64,000 bases of DNA from Arthrobacter sp. ISL-5. GTDB lineage: Bacteria > Actinomycetota > Actinomycetes > Actinomycetales > Micrococcaceae. The position numbers and the translations under genes were made by a program. The notes beneath the pieces are model-generated. The model worked only from the letters and a program-made list of their open reading frames with translations, was not told the DNA's origin and did no database searches. This document shows positions 9,025 through 18,600 of the stretch, one piece after another (position 1 is the first letter of the stretch; every line of letters begins with the position of its first letter). The stretch lies in contig NZ_JAGGPM010000001.1 of NCBI RefSeq assembly GCF_018613835.1, forward strand, positions 93,495-157,494, in the 5' to 3' direction.

Positions 9025-9232
9025 GACCTGAAGCTATCCGGTGAAGTAACTACTGTCTACGCTCTCAGTGCCTGCCGGGAACAAACTGTCCGCTCACGGA
9101 CACGGTTCCTCTGCCGCACGTCCCCGTCAGCTACGGGATCGGCAATTCGCGATCGGGCCGTTCGTGATTCGTGACATTGGTCGGAGGCCGATGTCCTGCC
9201 CAGTTGCCCTTTTGGGTGCTGAAAACGAGGAA

Positions 9233-9856
9233 TTACCTGGCGGCGGCGGTTATCGGGCCCAACGACTCACGGAACACGACCATGTCCCCATAGCGACGGG
9301 CGATTTCGATCACTGTCCGGTTGTCCGTCAGTGCCGGGTCCAAAGGTTTTCTCAGTACCGCGATGACTACCGAGTCTATTGCTGTATTGAGTCCCACCGA
9401 CTGGATGCCGCCCTTGCCCTGCGTAAGATACTTCTTCACGAGGAGGTCTTTGAGGGCATCAAGTTCGTACCAGGACCAGCGAGCGTCCGCCGTGACAACT
9501 CGTTGGCGGCCAGGGTCTAGTTTCGCTGCCAGCTTTTCGTACGCCGACGCGGCCGGATCATCTGACTTGGCCACCCCTACGTATACCTTGGAGTAATCCG
9601 AGGCGAAGTAGGTTCCGGAGAAAACCTTTGGATGAGCCATCGCGTACTCATTTACCTTGTCCGCCAGGACGTTCAGCTCCCCGGTCGGAGCGCCCTTGAA
9701 AACGGGGTCGGAGTAGATCCGGATGGTCTCACTGGTCGGGGTTGTAGTGGTCGTTGGCGCCGTTTGCCCTGGGGCTGGTCCGTCCGCGCCCGTGCACCCG
9801 GTAACGCAAAGGGCACAACTGAGGAAAGCCAGCATCAAGGTTCTGAAGACTTCCAT
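9233..9856 (-). CDS. Putative lipoprotein of unknown function
   Basis: A 207-residue protein with a signal peptide ending in a lipobox (LCVTGC), a Thr-rich linker and a mixed alpha/beta domain (IRIYSDPVFKG, YFASDYSKVYVGVAKSDD, GLNTAIDSVVIAVL). It is probably exported and lipid-anchored. Some actinobacterial relatives sit near secretion or toxin loci, but no family name is recognised here. Just upstream of its ATG is an array of 7-bp repeats, each of which reads as a Shine-Dalgarno-like AGGA on the coding strand. Confidence 0.75.
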   Translation of the reverse strand: MEVFRTLMLAFLSCALCVTGCTGADGPAPGQTAPTTTTTPTSETIRIYSDPVFKGAPTGELNVLADKVNEYAMAHPKVFSGTYFASDYSKVYVGVAKSDDPAASAYEKLAAKLDPGRQRVVTADARWSWYELDALKDLLVKKYLTQGKGGIQSVGLNTAIDSVVIAVLRKPLDPALTDNRTVIEIARRYGDMVVFRESLGPITAAAR

Positions 9857-9868
9857 CTGCCGTGCCTC

Positions 9869-9901
9869 GTCCTGAGTCCTGAGTCCTGAGTCCTGAGTCC
9901 T
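9869..9901 (-). repeat. Tandem 7-bp repeat (about 4.7 copies) upstream of the 9856 start codon
   Basis: GTCCTGA is repeated four times plus GTCCT. On the coding strand each unit contains AGGAC, so the array presents several ribosome-binding-like AGGA cores ending about 13 bases before the ATG. Such arrays change copy number by slippage. An effect on expression is inference. Confidence 0.8.
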
Positions 9902-10050
9902 TTAGACGAACTATTCGCCCGCTATAGAGGCCTGTCAAGGCAAGCAAAGCCTTGGCCCAGGCTGTGGCTGTCCCGCTCAGCGTTCCTCCTTGAGACCGTC
10001 AAATGGGCACGAGTAAACGAGGCGGCTCGGCTCGCCAATACGCTGTGTTC

Positions 10051-10566
10051 ATGCAAATTCGTGAAACGACCATGGACGACCTGGGACAGGTGAATGCGGT
10101 CTTTGAGGCCAGCGACCGCGCACGCTGGACCAAAGAAACGATCAGGCCAAGAGACGACCGAGTCGTGTTGGTGGCCGTCACCGCAGGCGAGGTCGTCGGC
10201 GCAGCCAAGACGCATTTTCATCCGGACCCCGATGGCAGCGCCCCCGCCGGCCATTATCTAGGGGGTGTCGTCGTCGCTCCGGAGTTCCGACGGCGAGGGG
10301 TAGGTTCTGCCCTAACCCGCGCGAGGATGGAATGGATTTGGTCGCAGGCTTCGAGCGCGTACTACTTCGCTAACGAACACAACACAGCGTCCGTAAGGAT
10401 GCATGAGGCTCTGGGCTTTCGCCCTGTCGCCCGATTCGCGGAGTTTCACGGAGTGACAGCTGATGAGGGGAGGTCAGAGCTCATTCTCTTCGTGGCTACC
10501 CTGCAAGGGTTCCCCCAACAGATCGTCAACAGGAACGGATCATCTGGAGAAGATCTGCCCCGGTAG
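10051..10566 (+). CDS. GNAT-family N-acetyltransferase
   Basis: Protein of about 171 residues with a single GNAT fold: beta strand HYLGGVVVAPEFRRRGVGSALTRARMEW holds the acetyl-CoA loop (RRRGVG), and NEHNTASVRMHEALGF forms the C-terminal signature. The substrate is unknown. The start at 10051 (MQIRETTMDDL) gives the normal N-terminus; an upstream ATG at 10003 would add 16 residues unlike the family. Its 3' end overlaps by about 40 bases a broken gene on the other strand. Confidence 0.85.
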   Translation: MQIRETTMDDLGQVNAVFEASDRARWTKETIRPRDDRVVLVAVTAGEVVGAAKTHFHPDPDGSAPAGHYLGGVVVAPEFRRRGVGSALTRARMEWIWSQASSAYYFANEHNTASVRMHEALGFRPVARFAEFHGVTADEGRSELILFVATLQGFPQQIVNRNGSSGEDLPR

Positions 10567-10839
10567 CCACGACGGCCGCACCTGTCTCGAGGCCGTCCGG
10601 CAAGTGGACTAGCTGATCTTCCTCTGTGAGATAAGTCGGGCAGCCGACGGGCATGATCACACACCCGGCCTCGCGTGCGATTTTCACGAGGAGATCCACA
10701 GGTCCTCGCCGGAAATGTGATTGGCCATCATTCCGTCACTGTCGAGGTACACATCGGCCGACCCGTTGCCATACTCAATCAATGCGAATCGGTGATGAGG
10801 ATCCTGACGAACGATGAACGGCTGGAGGGCCTCTCGCAT
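10526..10839 (-). pseudogene. Conserved hypothetical gene with a one-base frameshift
   Basis: On the minus strand, frame A reads MREALQPFIVRQDPHHRF and on to HISGEDLW, then stops. The next frame continues without break as DLLVKIAREAGCVIMPVGCP and TYLTEEDQLVHLPDGLETG to a stop at 10526. Adding one G to the TGGAT at about 10697 joins the two. The joined product would be about 104 residues. No function recognised; small soluble protein. Confidence 0.6.
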
Positions 10840-11019
10840 TGCGATCGCCGCCACCCGGGATCGGTTCACCGCTGACGAACCGCTGAAAATAGACATCAAA
10901 GGACATGCCGAAGACCGTCCCACGAAGGGTTCGAGTCCGCAAGGGTCAGCCCCCGACGCACTTCCCCGTAACTACCTCTCAAGGTTCCCAATCGGACCTT
11001 GGGGCTCGCTCGTGAGCAC

Positions 11020-11200
11020 GTGCGGAGGACTTTGGACGTTCTGTGCAGAGGACTTCGAAAACTGACTGTCATTTTCCGAAGTCGTCTGCACAAACTGCCC
11101 CGAAAGTGCGGGAGTTGTGCAATCGGGTATGGACATCTGGGTGTCCGAAGTCCCCTGCACAAAGCGTCACTTTGGTCAGTAGCCGCCTGCACGAAACGTC
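11020..11200. repeat. Resolvase-site-like repeat cluster A (two facing copies)
   Basis: A 47-bp left-facing unit (11020-11066) abuts a right-facing unit (from 11068): the 24-bp arms 11043-11066 and 11068-11091 form a near-perfect dyad (21 of 24) around one T. The right unit carries further GAAGTC...CTGCAC subsites to about 11200, a layout like the multi-subsite res regions of Tn3-type serine resolvases. Related copies lie at 20087-20133 and 25336-25381. The resolvase gene at 11295 is next to it, though its 3' end, not its start, faces the site. Confidence 0.7.
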
Positions 11201-11294
11201 AGGGTACCGCGGCTCGCTAGTAGCGGCGCGGAATGTAGTGACAATGCCGGGCCGAAGCGATTTCACGATGCGCCGGCTCGCTGGTGGGAGAAGG

Positions 11295-11867
11295 TCACGT
11301 GGCCGGCGCGGCGCGCTGGATGGCCCGGTAGACGGTGGAGCGGGCGACGCCGAAGAGTTCGGCAATCTCCGTTGTGGTGTGTGTGCGGTCCTGGTGGAGG
11401 CTCACGAGGTGTGCTTCCTGCTTTTTAGTGAGTTTGGGCTGTCGACCTCGAAGCTTGCCTTTGGACTTCGCCACTGCCATGCCTTCGCGGGTCCGGGCAC
11501 GGATAAGGTCGGATTCGAATTCGGCGACCATGCCCAGGACGTTGAAGAGCAGCTTTCCAACCGGGTCATGGGGATTGTAGATGCTACCGCCGATGTTGAG
11601 GATTACGCCCTTGCGTGTGAGTTCGTCGGCGATATCCCTTGCATCCGGCAGGGACCGTGCGAGCCGGTCAAGTTTGGTCACCACGAAGGTGTCGCCGCTG
11701 CGGCACGCGGCGAGGGCCTTTTCCAACCCGGGTCGGTCGCGTTTGGTGCCGGTGAATCCGTGGTCGACGTGGACCATCTCGGCGTCGACGCCGAGGGCGT
11801 GGAGGGCATGATGCTGGGCGGTGAGGTCTTGGTTGCTGGTCGAGCAGCGGGCGTAGCCGATGAGCAT
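11295..11867 (-). CDS. Serine recombinase (resolvase/invertase family)
   Basis: Protein of about 190 residues starting MLIGYARCSTSNQDL, with the nucleophile Ser9 in the YARxST motif, the KLDRLARSL block and the AEFESDLIRARTREGMA helix, followed by a C-terminal helix-turn-helix (TTTEIAELFGVARSTVYRAI). It cuts and rejoins DNA at short dyad sites, as Tn3-type resolvases do. The start at 11867 matches the family; upstream in-frame residues do not. No transposase (tnpA) is seen nearby. The repeat cluster at 11020-11200 is a likely substrate. Confidence 0.9.
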   Translation of the reverse strand: MLIGYARCSTSNQDLTAQHHALHALGVDAEMVHVDHGFTGTKRDRPGLEKALAACRSGDTFVVTKLDRLARSLPDARDIADELTRKGVILNIGGSIYNPHDPVGKLLFNVLGMVAEFESDLIRARTREGMAVAKSKGKLRGRQPKLTKKQEAHLVSLHQDRTHTTTEIAELFGVARSTVYRAIQRAAPAT

Positions 11868-12112
11868 GCTTCGGACTGTAGCGTATAAGGCACCTTCACC
11901 GGGCATTAAATCGGGCAGGGTATACGGGAATCTGGCAAGGGCGGAAACACGCGGATGTAAAGAAGGCCCATGGGCTGCGCCGGGACGTCCGGTGGACGAC
12001 CGTCTAACGGGTAGGTTTTCATCTTTCGCGTTTGTCATCCGTGGGCTGATACCCCAGGTCTGCCGAGCCGCTGCGCTTCCTCATTTCGTATGGATGTCAG
12101 GCGTTGGCGGGG

Positions 12113-12808
12113 TCAGGAGCTTCGCGCCGCGTGTGAGTTGTCCGCGTTGATGGGGCCGGTGAGGAGTGAGTGGAGCTGCACCGTCGTAAGTGCCTGTACG
12201 GGGAGTTGAGCAGTGTCACCGCGTTGAGGGGCCAGGCCATCGAGCATGACCCATAAATAGCGGCGGTACAGGTCGCGGGAATCGCTACGTTCTTCGATTT
12301 CGGATCCGTCCTGCACGACGTTGCTGATGGAGATGCAGGCTATCTGGAGGAAGACTAAATCGGTGCCGGTAGCGTCTCCGCGTATAACTCCGGCATCGCG
12401 TGCACGCTCGGCGACGCGATTCACAAGAGGTGCGAGCCGGTTGCGGCTCTGATCGTGCATTTCCGGCCTCACGCGCCGACCGGTGAGGAGCTGAGCCATC
12501 GCGCGGTCTTTGACATGCAGAGCGAGCGATTTCTCCAAATAGAGCACGAGAGCGTCCCAAGGGTCGTCCATGGCGAGGGATTCATTCAGGATTGCCTCGA
12601 GTTCACTGTCCTGCTGACACCGAATCGCGTCGATGAGGTCTTCCTTGTTCGCGAATCGTCGGTACGCGGTGCCCACACCCACGCCGGCATGGTGGGCGAC
12701 ATCGTTCAGGGTCGCATCCAGGCCCCGCTGGGCGAAGAGCTCGCGCCCTGCTTCCAAGAGTCGTGCGCGATTGCGGGCGGCATCCTTGCGGAGCTTGACG
12801 TCGTTCAT
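12113..12808 (-). CDS. TetR-family transcriptional regulator
   Basis: A 231-residue repressor with the TetR N-terminal HTH: RARLLEAGRELFAQRGLDAT, then NDVAHHAGVGVGTAYRRFANKEDLIDAI, and an all-helical ligand-binding C-terminal domain. It is divergent from the SnoaL-like / aldo-keto reductase / MFS / SDR / CMD genes across a 267-base gap (12809-13075), so it probably represses that set. That gap is AT-richer than its surroundings; an imperfect dyad GGATGCGCTGTATCC at about 12867 is a possible operator. The ligand is unknown. Confidence 0.9.
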   Translation of the reverse strand: MNDVKLRKDAARNRARLLEAGRELFAQRGLDATLNDVAHHAGVGVGTAYRRFANKEDLIDAIRCQQDSELEAILNESLAMDDPWDALVLYLEKSLALHVKDRAMAQLLTGRRVRPEMHDQSRNRLAPLVNRVAERARDAGVIRGDATGTDLVFLQIACISISNVVQDGSEIEERSDSRDLYRRYLWVMLDGLAPQRGDTAQLPVQALTTVQLHSLLTGPINADNSHAARSS

Positions 12809-13075
12809 GTGAAGACTCTACCAAAGCGGTTGCGACGTATCCGCTTCTATGATAATTTCTTTACACGGATGCGCTGTATCCACTTCCTGAGACCATTTTG
12901 CTGCCTTCAGACAACGCGCATCCAAACCCCGAAGTCCGGCACTAAAACCGGCGCCTCCAGAAGGGCTCCCAGGTCTCCGTCTTGACTCGGGTATTCCAGA
13001 TTTGTAGCAGTCAACGCTCCGGCGCCCAGCGCGAACCGGGGTCAGTCGTACTGCCGATTAGAAGTGAAGGAAAAC

Positions 13076-13546
13076 ATGCTGACATCTGAGCAGCGTCGCG
13101 ACGCCGAATCGGCGATCGCACGCTTGATCTACACCTACTGCCATCGTCTGGATGGCGCTGACTTGGCCGGCGCTGCCGCATTGTTCGAGAACGCACGCTG
13201 GCAGCTATCGCCCGATGTGATCTGCCACGGCGCCGCGGAGCATCTCGCTGCCCTCCAGGTCATCCGTGTCTACGGTGACCGGCTCGGCACCCGGCATGTG
13301 GTGAGCAACATGATCATCGACATCGCGGAGGACGGTGCAACCGCTCAAAGCGTCTCGTACGTCGACTCGATCCAGGTAACCGAGGACTTCCCGCTGCAGC
13401 TGATTTTCCAGGGGCGTTACCTCGACACGTTCGTATTCGAAGAGGGATCGTGGCGTTTTCACGAGCGGGTTGTCGATGCCGACGGCGTCGGCGACATGCG
13501 AGCCCACCACAAGCCCGCAACGGGTGTCGCGGCGGAGGCCTCCTGA
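13076..13546 (+). CDS. SnoaL-like / NTF2-fold protein
   Basis: 156-residue protein of the SnoaL-like (NTF2 cone-fold) family: an N-terminal helix pair EQRRDAESAIARLIYTYCH, then RLDGADLAGAAALFENARW and RHVVSNMIIDIAEDGATAQSVSYV. Such proteins are small isomerases, hydratases or steroid/aromatic-degrading enzymes. The start at ATG 13076 has AAGGA eight bases upstream, better than the GTG at 13064. First gene of the TetR-divergent cassette. Confidence 0.75.
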   Translation: MLTSEQRRDAESAIARLIYTYCHRLDGADLAGAAALFENARWQLSPDVICHGAAEHLAALQVIRVYGDRLGTRHVVSNMIIDIAEDGATAQSVSYVDSIQVTEDFPLQLIFQGRYLDTFVFEEGSWRFHERVVDADGVGDMRAHHKPATGVAAEAS

Positions 13547-13652
13547 GCACGGCGCCAGCCATCCTGCGGTCGTGCTTCTGATGCGACTGGACACCCTGTC
13601 GTGGGAGTGCGCTCCAACTTCAACATTGAACCGATAGATGGAAAGAGAAAAG

Positions 13653-14525
13653 ATGTCCTCGACAGTCAAGTTCAACAATGGCGTCACCATGCCCGGGATC
13701 GGCCTGGGCGTGTTCCAGACAGCTCCGGAGGAGACGGTCACCGCGGTGCAGACGGCGCTGGAGCTCGGGTACCGACACATTGACACCACGGCCGCCTACT
13801 TGAACGAGCGGGAGGTTGGTGAGGGCCTGCACCGCTCTGGGGTGCGGCGGGAAGAGGTGTTCATCGAAACCAAGGTGTGGGTCACGGACTACGGGTACGA
13901 AGAGACGCTGCACGCGTTCGAGAAGAGTGCTAAGAAGCTCGGCGTCGAGCAGCTGGATTTGCTGCTCTTGCACCAGCCGTTGACCGCGAAGTTCGAGCGG
14001 ACGATCCAGGCCTACAAGGCGCTGGAGAAGCTCCTGGCCGACGGGGCTGTTCGTGCCATCGGCGTGAGCAACCTCGTGCCGGCCCGCCTCGACGCACTGT
14101 TGGCGGAGACCGACGTCGTGCCGGCGGTCAACCAGATCGAACTGCATCCGTACAACATCCGTGCCGAGCTGCAGGCGAAAAACACCGAACACGGCATCCT
14201 TACCCAGGCGTGGTCCCCGATCGGTGGTATCCGCAGCTACAACGGTGAGCCCACCAACCCGCTGAAAGACACCACGATCCGCGCCATCGGCGAGGGCTAC
14301 GGCAAGACCAATGCGCAGGTCATCCTGCGCTGGCACATCCAGCAGGGCCGCTCCGCTATCCCGAAGTCCATCAACGCCGAACGCATCGCCGCGAACTTCG
14401 ACGTGTTCGACTTCGAGCTGACGAACGATGAGCTGGCACGGATCGATGCCTTGGACACCGGCGACACCCTCGACATCGACAACCTCGACGTCGAGTCCTT
14501 CGGCATCGTCATCGACGAGGCCTGA
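13653..14525 (+). CDS. Aldo/keto reductase
   Basis: NADPH-dependent aldo/keto reductase of 290 residues (TIM barrel). The catalytic tetrad is complete: Asp44, Tyr49, Lys74, His107. The cofactor motif [21 protein letters not shown] is near the C-terminus. It reduces aldehydes or ketones; 2,5-diketo-gluconate-reductase-like members are closest in layout. The start at ATG 13653 (MSSTVKF) follows an AAAGAGA. It lies about 105 bases after the SnoaL-like gene. Confidence 0.92.
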   Translation: MSSTVKFNNGVTMPGIGLGVFQTAPEETVTAVQTALELGYRHIDTTAAYLNEREVGEGLHRSGVRREEVFIETKVWVTDYGYEETLHAFEKSAKKLGVEQLDLLLLHQPLTAKFERTIQAYKALEKLLADGAVRAIGVSNLVPARLDALLAETDVVPAVNQIELHPYNIRAELQAKNTEHGILTQAWSPIGGIRSYNGEPTNPLKDTTIRAIGEGYGKTNAQVILRWHIQQGRSAIPKSINAERIAANFDVFDFELTNDELARIDALDTGDTLDIDNLDVESFGIVIDEA

Positions 14526-14539
14526 GTATTACCTCACAC

Positions 14540-14680
14540 CGCGGCCGGCCCCTGAGTGAGGAAGAGTTGGCGGCGCCAGTCCCGATTCCAATGCGCCGCT
14601 GGGGGACCTCGGACGAAGTGGCGAATGTGGTGCTGTTCCTGGCCAGCGACGAAGCCAGCTTTGTCACCGGCGGCGCCTAA
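14540..14680 (+). pseudogene. C-terminal remnant of a short-chain dehydrogenase
   Basis: One frame reads [20 protein letters not shown] and on to [19 protein letters not shown], then TAA at 14678. This is the hallmark C-terminal helix and strand of classical SDRs (PMxRWGxxxEVA, FLASDxxSFVTG), but the final YxxDGG segment and all N-terminal parts are missing. It is a leftover between the aldo/keto reductase and MFS genes. Confidence 0.7.
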
Positions 14681-14759
14681 GCCGCTATGGCGGCTGGCTC
14701 GGCTGAATACCCCTGACTCAACCGCCGTCAGTGTCACGCAATCATCAGGAAAGGAAATC

Positions 14760-15968
14760 ATGACAACCTCCACCACCAGTGGCACGACCCGCACCAGTGG
14801 CATGACGCGCCTTCGGACCATCATCTTCGCGATCGCCGGCGGCCTCGCCGTTGGAAACCTTTACTGGGCGCAGCCCCTTATCGAGGAGATCGCAGGCTCG
14901 CTTGAGGTGTCTTCCGCTGTCGCCGCGTCGCTGGTAACCGTCACCCAGATCGGTTACGCGCTCGGGATCTTCTTGATTGTCCCCCTTGGCGATGTTCTCA
15001 ACCGCAAGAGGATGATCCCCCTTATTCTCGGACTGTCAGCGTTCGCCCTCATCGGCGCGGCCGTGGCCCCCACTTTCTCGCTACTGCTCGCCGCGCTCGG
15101 CGGGGTGGGCCTGACCACCGTTTCGGCGCAGTTGCTGACCCCGCTGGCCAGTGAGCTGGCAGCTCCCGAACAGCGCGGGCGCGTGCTCGGGACGATCGCT
15201 TCCGGAGCCCTCATTGGCGTGCTTCTGTCCCGCACCATCAGCGGAGCTGTAGCAGAGTACGTCGGCTGGCGCGCCATCTACGTCCTCGCCGCCATCCTCA
15301 CCGTCGCTCTCGCTTTCGTGCTGTCGTTTCTAATCCCGCGGCTGGAAAAGCGCCCGGCCACGAACTACTTCCGTCTGCTCAGGTCCGTGCTCACCACCGT
15401 TGCCCAGCACCGCGCCGCCGCGCCCACAATCCTCATCAGCGCCGCCGTGTTCTCCGTGTTCTCCCTGTTCTGGACCTCGCTGACCTACCTGTTGTCGGCG
15501 CCGCCGTTCTCCTTCACCGTTGGCCAGATTGGCGTGTTCGGCCTCGCTGGCCTCGCAGGTGCAGTCGCCGCACGGCGCGCTGGCATGTTCCACGATCGCG
15601 GCTGGTCAGTCCCAGCCTCTGGAGTCGCGCTCGGCCTCCTGGCCGTCTCCCTCGTCGGCGCCTGGCTGGCACAGTCGTCCGTGATCGTCCTGGTCGTGGT
15701 CGTGATCGTGTTGGATCTCGCTGCGCAGGCCACCCTTGTGCTGGGCCAGACCCGGCTGCTGTCCCTGCCCGGTCAGAACCGGAGCCGCTTGAACACCGCT
15801 TTCGTGGTCAGTAACTTCCTTGGCGGCGCGATCGGCTCCGCCCTCGCCGGGCCGCTATGGGCCACCGGCGGGTGGACCACCATCACCGGCACCGCCCTGG
15901 GCATTGTCGTCGTCGCGTTCCTCGTCTGGGTCTTCACCCGCCGCGGGGCTCTCATCGACCAGAACTGA
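14760..15968 (+). CDS. MFS transporter (12 helices)
   Basis: A 402-residue major-facilitator protein with about 12 hydrophobic helices. Helix 1 and the following loop read GNLYWAQPLIEEIAGSL; the loop 2-3 motif is VPLGDVLNRKRMIPLIL (motif A-like, G-D-N-R-K-R). Proton-driven efflux of small molecules is likely. ATG 14760 follows AGGAAAGGAA, a strong ribosome-binding site. It sits within the TetR-divergent cassette and is probably controlled by that repressor. Confidence 0.9.
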   Translation: MTTSTTSGTTRTSGMTRLRTIIFAIAGGLAVGNLYWAQPLIEEIAGSLEVSSAVAASLVTVTQIGYALGIFLIVPLGDVLNRKRMIPLILGLSAFALIGAAVAPTFSLLLAALGGVGLTTVSAQLLTPLASELAAPEQRGRVLGTIASGALIGVLLSRTISGAVAEYVGWRAIYVLAAILTVALAFVLSFLIPRLEKRPATNYFRLLRSVLTTVAQHRAAAPTILISAAVFSVFSLFWTSLTYLLSAPPFSFTVGQIGVFGLAGLAGAVAARRAGMFHDRGWSVPASGVALGLLAVSLVGAWLAQSSVIVLVVVVIVLDLAAQATLVLGQTRLLSLPGQNRSRLNTAFVVSNFLGGAIGSALAGPLWATGGWTTITGTALGIVVVAFLVWVFTRRGALIDQN

Positions 15969-15999
15969 CACCACCGAACACCAGGAAAGAGATCCTCGA

Positions 16000-16779
16000 A
16001 TGTCTCGCATCTTCATCACCGGCTCCTCGGAAGGACTCGGTCGAAACGCGGCCCTCGACCGCCTGGATGACGGGCACGAGCTCGTCCTCCACGCACGCAA
16101 CCCCCGCCGGGCCGACGCCTTAAGCGACCTGACCGCGCGCAGGGTACGGGTGGTCGTCGGAGATCTCGCCCACACCGACGGCGTTCGCGCCGTCGCAGAG
16201 CAAGTGAACAGCATCGGCCGGATGGACGCCATCATCCACAACGCCGGCGTCGTCGACGGAGCCGCCCTCCTGCCGGTGAACGTCCTCGCCCCCTACCTGC
16301 TCACCGCGCTGATCGAACGCCCCGAGCGGCTGGTGTACATCAGCAGCGGCATGCACCGCGGCGGGCGGGCCGACCTTACCGGCGCGGACTGGTCAGGGAC
16401 CCGGGCCACCAAGACATACTCCGACTCGAAACTGTTCATCACCGCGTTCACGATGTTCCTCGCCCGCACCTGGCCCGACGTCCACACCAATGCCGTGGAC
16501 CCCGGCTGGGTGCCCACCCGCATGGGCGGGCCCGCGGCGTCGGATGACCTCCGTGAAGGCCACCTCACCCAGGCGTGGCTGGCCGGAAGCAACAACCCCG
16601 GAGCCAAAGTCACAGGCGGGTACTGGCACCACATGCACCAGCAGGCCCCCCACCCGGCCACCCTGAACCAAGGCTTTCAGGACGAGCTCGTCGCACAACT
16701 CGCCGACCACACCGGCGTCGCCCTCCCGACCACCGTAGAACCAACCGCCAACCCCACCAATGAAAGAAGATCCTCATGA
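16000..16779 (+). CDS. Short-chain dehydrogenase/reductase
   Basis: A 259-residue SDR with the cofactor loop TGSSEGLG (residues 7-14), NNAG-type strand HNAGV, Ser115/116 and the catalytic Tyr140-x3-Lys144 (YSDSK). The C-terminal half resembles retinol-dehydrogenase-like daughters (VDPGWVPTRMGG). It starts 31 bases after the MFS stop with an AGGAAAGAGA box and ends overlapping the next start by 4 bases (ATGA). Confidence 0.9.
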   Translation: MSRIFITGSSEGLGRNAALDRLDDGHELVLHARNPRRADALSDLTARRVRVVVGDLAHTDGVRAVAEQVNSIGRMDAIIHNAGVVDGAALLPVNVLAPYLLTALIERPERLVYISSGMHRGGRADLTGADWSGTRATKTYSDSKLFITAFTMFLARTWPDVHTNAVDPGWVPTRMGGPAASDDLREGHLTQAWLAGSNNPGAKVTGGYWHHMHQQAPHPATLNQGFQDELVAQLADHTGVALPTTVEPTANPTNERRSS

Positions 16780-17102
16780 CTGACCAGCCCAAGCAGATAG
16801 GCGGCGGACGCCGCCTGTTCGGCGACTTCGCTCCGAAGCTCGCCGCCCTCACCGACGACGTGCTCTTCGACGACGTCTGGAACCGCCCCGAGCTCTCCGC
16901 CCGCGACCGCAGCCTCATCACCGTCGCGGTGCTCGCCGCCGGCGGCGACTACGCCCAGCTCGAGTTCCACCTCGGCCGTGCCGTTGAGAACGGCGTGACC
17001 CAGGAAGAGCTCATCGAAGCCCTAACCCACGTCACCCTCTACGCCGGCTGGCCCAAGGGGATGGGTGCGATGGGAATAGCTAAGAAGGTGTTTACCGACT
17101 AA
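16776..17102 (+). CDS. Carboxymuconolactone decarboxylase family protein
   Basis: A 108-residue CMD-like all-helical protein: the RDRSLITVAVLAAGG helix, the QLEFHLGRAVENGVTQEELIEAL signature with His, and the tail AGWPKGMGAMGIAKKVF. It lacks the CxxC of AhpD-type members, so a decarboxylase- or isomerase-like role is more likely than peroxide reduction. Translationally coupled to the SDR by ATGA overlap; last gene of the cassette. Confidence 0.88.
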   Translation: MTDQPKQIGGGRRLFGDFAPKLAALTDDVLFDDVWNRPELSARDRSLITVAVLAAGGDYAQLEFHLGRAVENGVTQEELIEALTHVTLYAGWPKGMGAMGIAKKVFTD

Positions 17103-17842
17103 CGGCCAAGGCCGAGGACGAGCTCCGAAGTCCCTTCTCTTCTCTCCCGGCCCGAAGATAAGGGACTTCTCCTCGCGTCCGGCGATGACGGAAGCCGGTT
17201 CCTCAGGTCCGGACTTCTACGACCGCAACCGCATGAGCCGCGTCCGGGAGGACATCGACAGCGGCCGCGCGGCCTAGATTGCCGCTGATACCGAGCGACC
17301 AGGACCACATAATCAGGGAGGTTATTCGGCGTCGTCATTGGTTTCAAGAATCTGGGCCAGATGGTTCAGGACTTGCTCGGCACCCTCGTCTTCTGCGCGT
17401 AGAACCACTGAGGACCTGGCACGCATCCACGAGACCATCCCCACCGGCGGTATCGGAAGCCGTCATTGAGGCCGTCACAGGTCACCGTTGTCATCAACTA
17501 AACACGCAACTTGTTGGGTTAGACCTGCCCGAGAAAGTGCCCGTTCAAGGATCCTTCAACGGGCGGTGGCGGACATCGCGGCAGGGGCTCCCTTGCCGGG
17601 GTCCTTGCCGCGGGCTTCCTCCCGCGCCGTCCTAGCAGTGCTATCTACAAGTGATCGCGTCGAAGTCGAGAAGGCCACTAGTGGTATGGAAGGTGACCGT
17701 ATAGGTCGTAACCGTGGGACTCAACAACCTGGTCAAAGAGCAGTTTCTGCACAGCATCAGGGTAGTGCCCGAAGGGCGCTCTACGAAGGCACCAGGCGAC
17801 GAGGCTTGTTCAACAAGAAGGAACCGGAACACAGGACCTAGA
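17103..17842. other. 740-base stretch with only gene scraps
   Basis: No convincing gene. A 31-codon frame at 17185-17277 (+), MTEAGSSGPDFYDRNRMSRV and on, could be the tail of a lost gene. On the minus strand 17641-17800 reads TTYTVTFHTTSGLLDFDAIT in one frame, possibly the remnant C-terminus of a gene related to the one ending at 17843. Both are low confidence. Confidence 0.3.
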
Positions 17843-18325
17843 TCAGTATCCGTACTTGTTGACCACGATCTGCACGATGTGAGCGTCGTCCTCCTGGCCG
17901 TAGTCAGTGATCGTGATGCGTACGTTCCAGCCGTCAATGACACCAATGGCCCGGCAGTCCAGCCCACCTGCATTAAAGCGGGGGTTCCGTACACATGGCT
18001 TGTACTCCCGGGGGCTCAAAGAAACCTGTTGGATGTACTTCTCCAGGTCACCCTCCCCGTACTTCCGGTGAGTGTCCCACCTGTATGAGTACTGGGAGCA
18101 AGGTCCATCCAGAGGGATGCACAGTGCAGCAGCCATCGGAGGCTGGGTATCCAAGCTTTCCCATGCTGGCTCTGGTTGGATGCGGTCGGCAATCGACTTG
18201 AGCTCAGTGACGATCTGATCGCTTTTCCACGACGCCCAGAGGAAGAAGGTTGTGACAAGGGCAACCGCACCTGCCAACACTGCGAGCCATATCTTTCGGC
18301 TCCTGCTCATGCCCTTCCTGCTCAT
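17843..18325 (-). CDS. Membrane-anchored hypothetical protein
   Basis: About 160 residues with a basic start (MSRKGMSRSRKIW), one hydrophobic segment (LAVLAGAVALVTTFFLWAS) and an extracytoplasmic domain with four Cys (LCIPLDGPC, KPCV, LDCRAI), which could form two disulfides. The end is GWNVRITITDYGQEDDAHIV. No family recognised. ATG 18310 is an alternative start with AGGA five bases upstream. Confidence 0.6.
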   Translation of the reverse strand: MSRKGMSRSRKIWLAVLAGAVALVTTFFLWASWKSDQIVTELKSIADRIQPEPAWESLDTQPPMAAALCIPLDGPCSQYSYRWDTHRKYGEGDLEKYIQQVSLSPREYKPCVRNPRFNAGGLDCRAIGVIDGWNVRITITDYGQEDDAHIVQIVVNKYGY

Positions 18326-18600
18326 CACAACACAAGCTTAACTTTCAGTCCCCGGATCTTGTCCTCAAGCTAGAGGACCGCCGACGGTGGTGAACAGGGC
18401 AGAAAGCAGGCGCAGCCGTGAACAACCCGCGCCCACGGCCGGCCGGGACCTGCCCCGCCCACCCTGAGCACAAAACGGGCCACTTCGTGGCCCAGCTCTG
18501 GCTAAGAGCAATGTCTGATTGGGGATTCTCTACCGGCTGTGCCATCCAATGCCGCCCACCACGGCGGTCGCCCGTTTCCGGCCGCTCGTTCATCTCTGCT

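Noticed and set aside
9869..9901. CRISPR-like array
   Set aside because: Units are 7 bp with no spacers; no Cas gene in the window.
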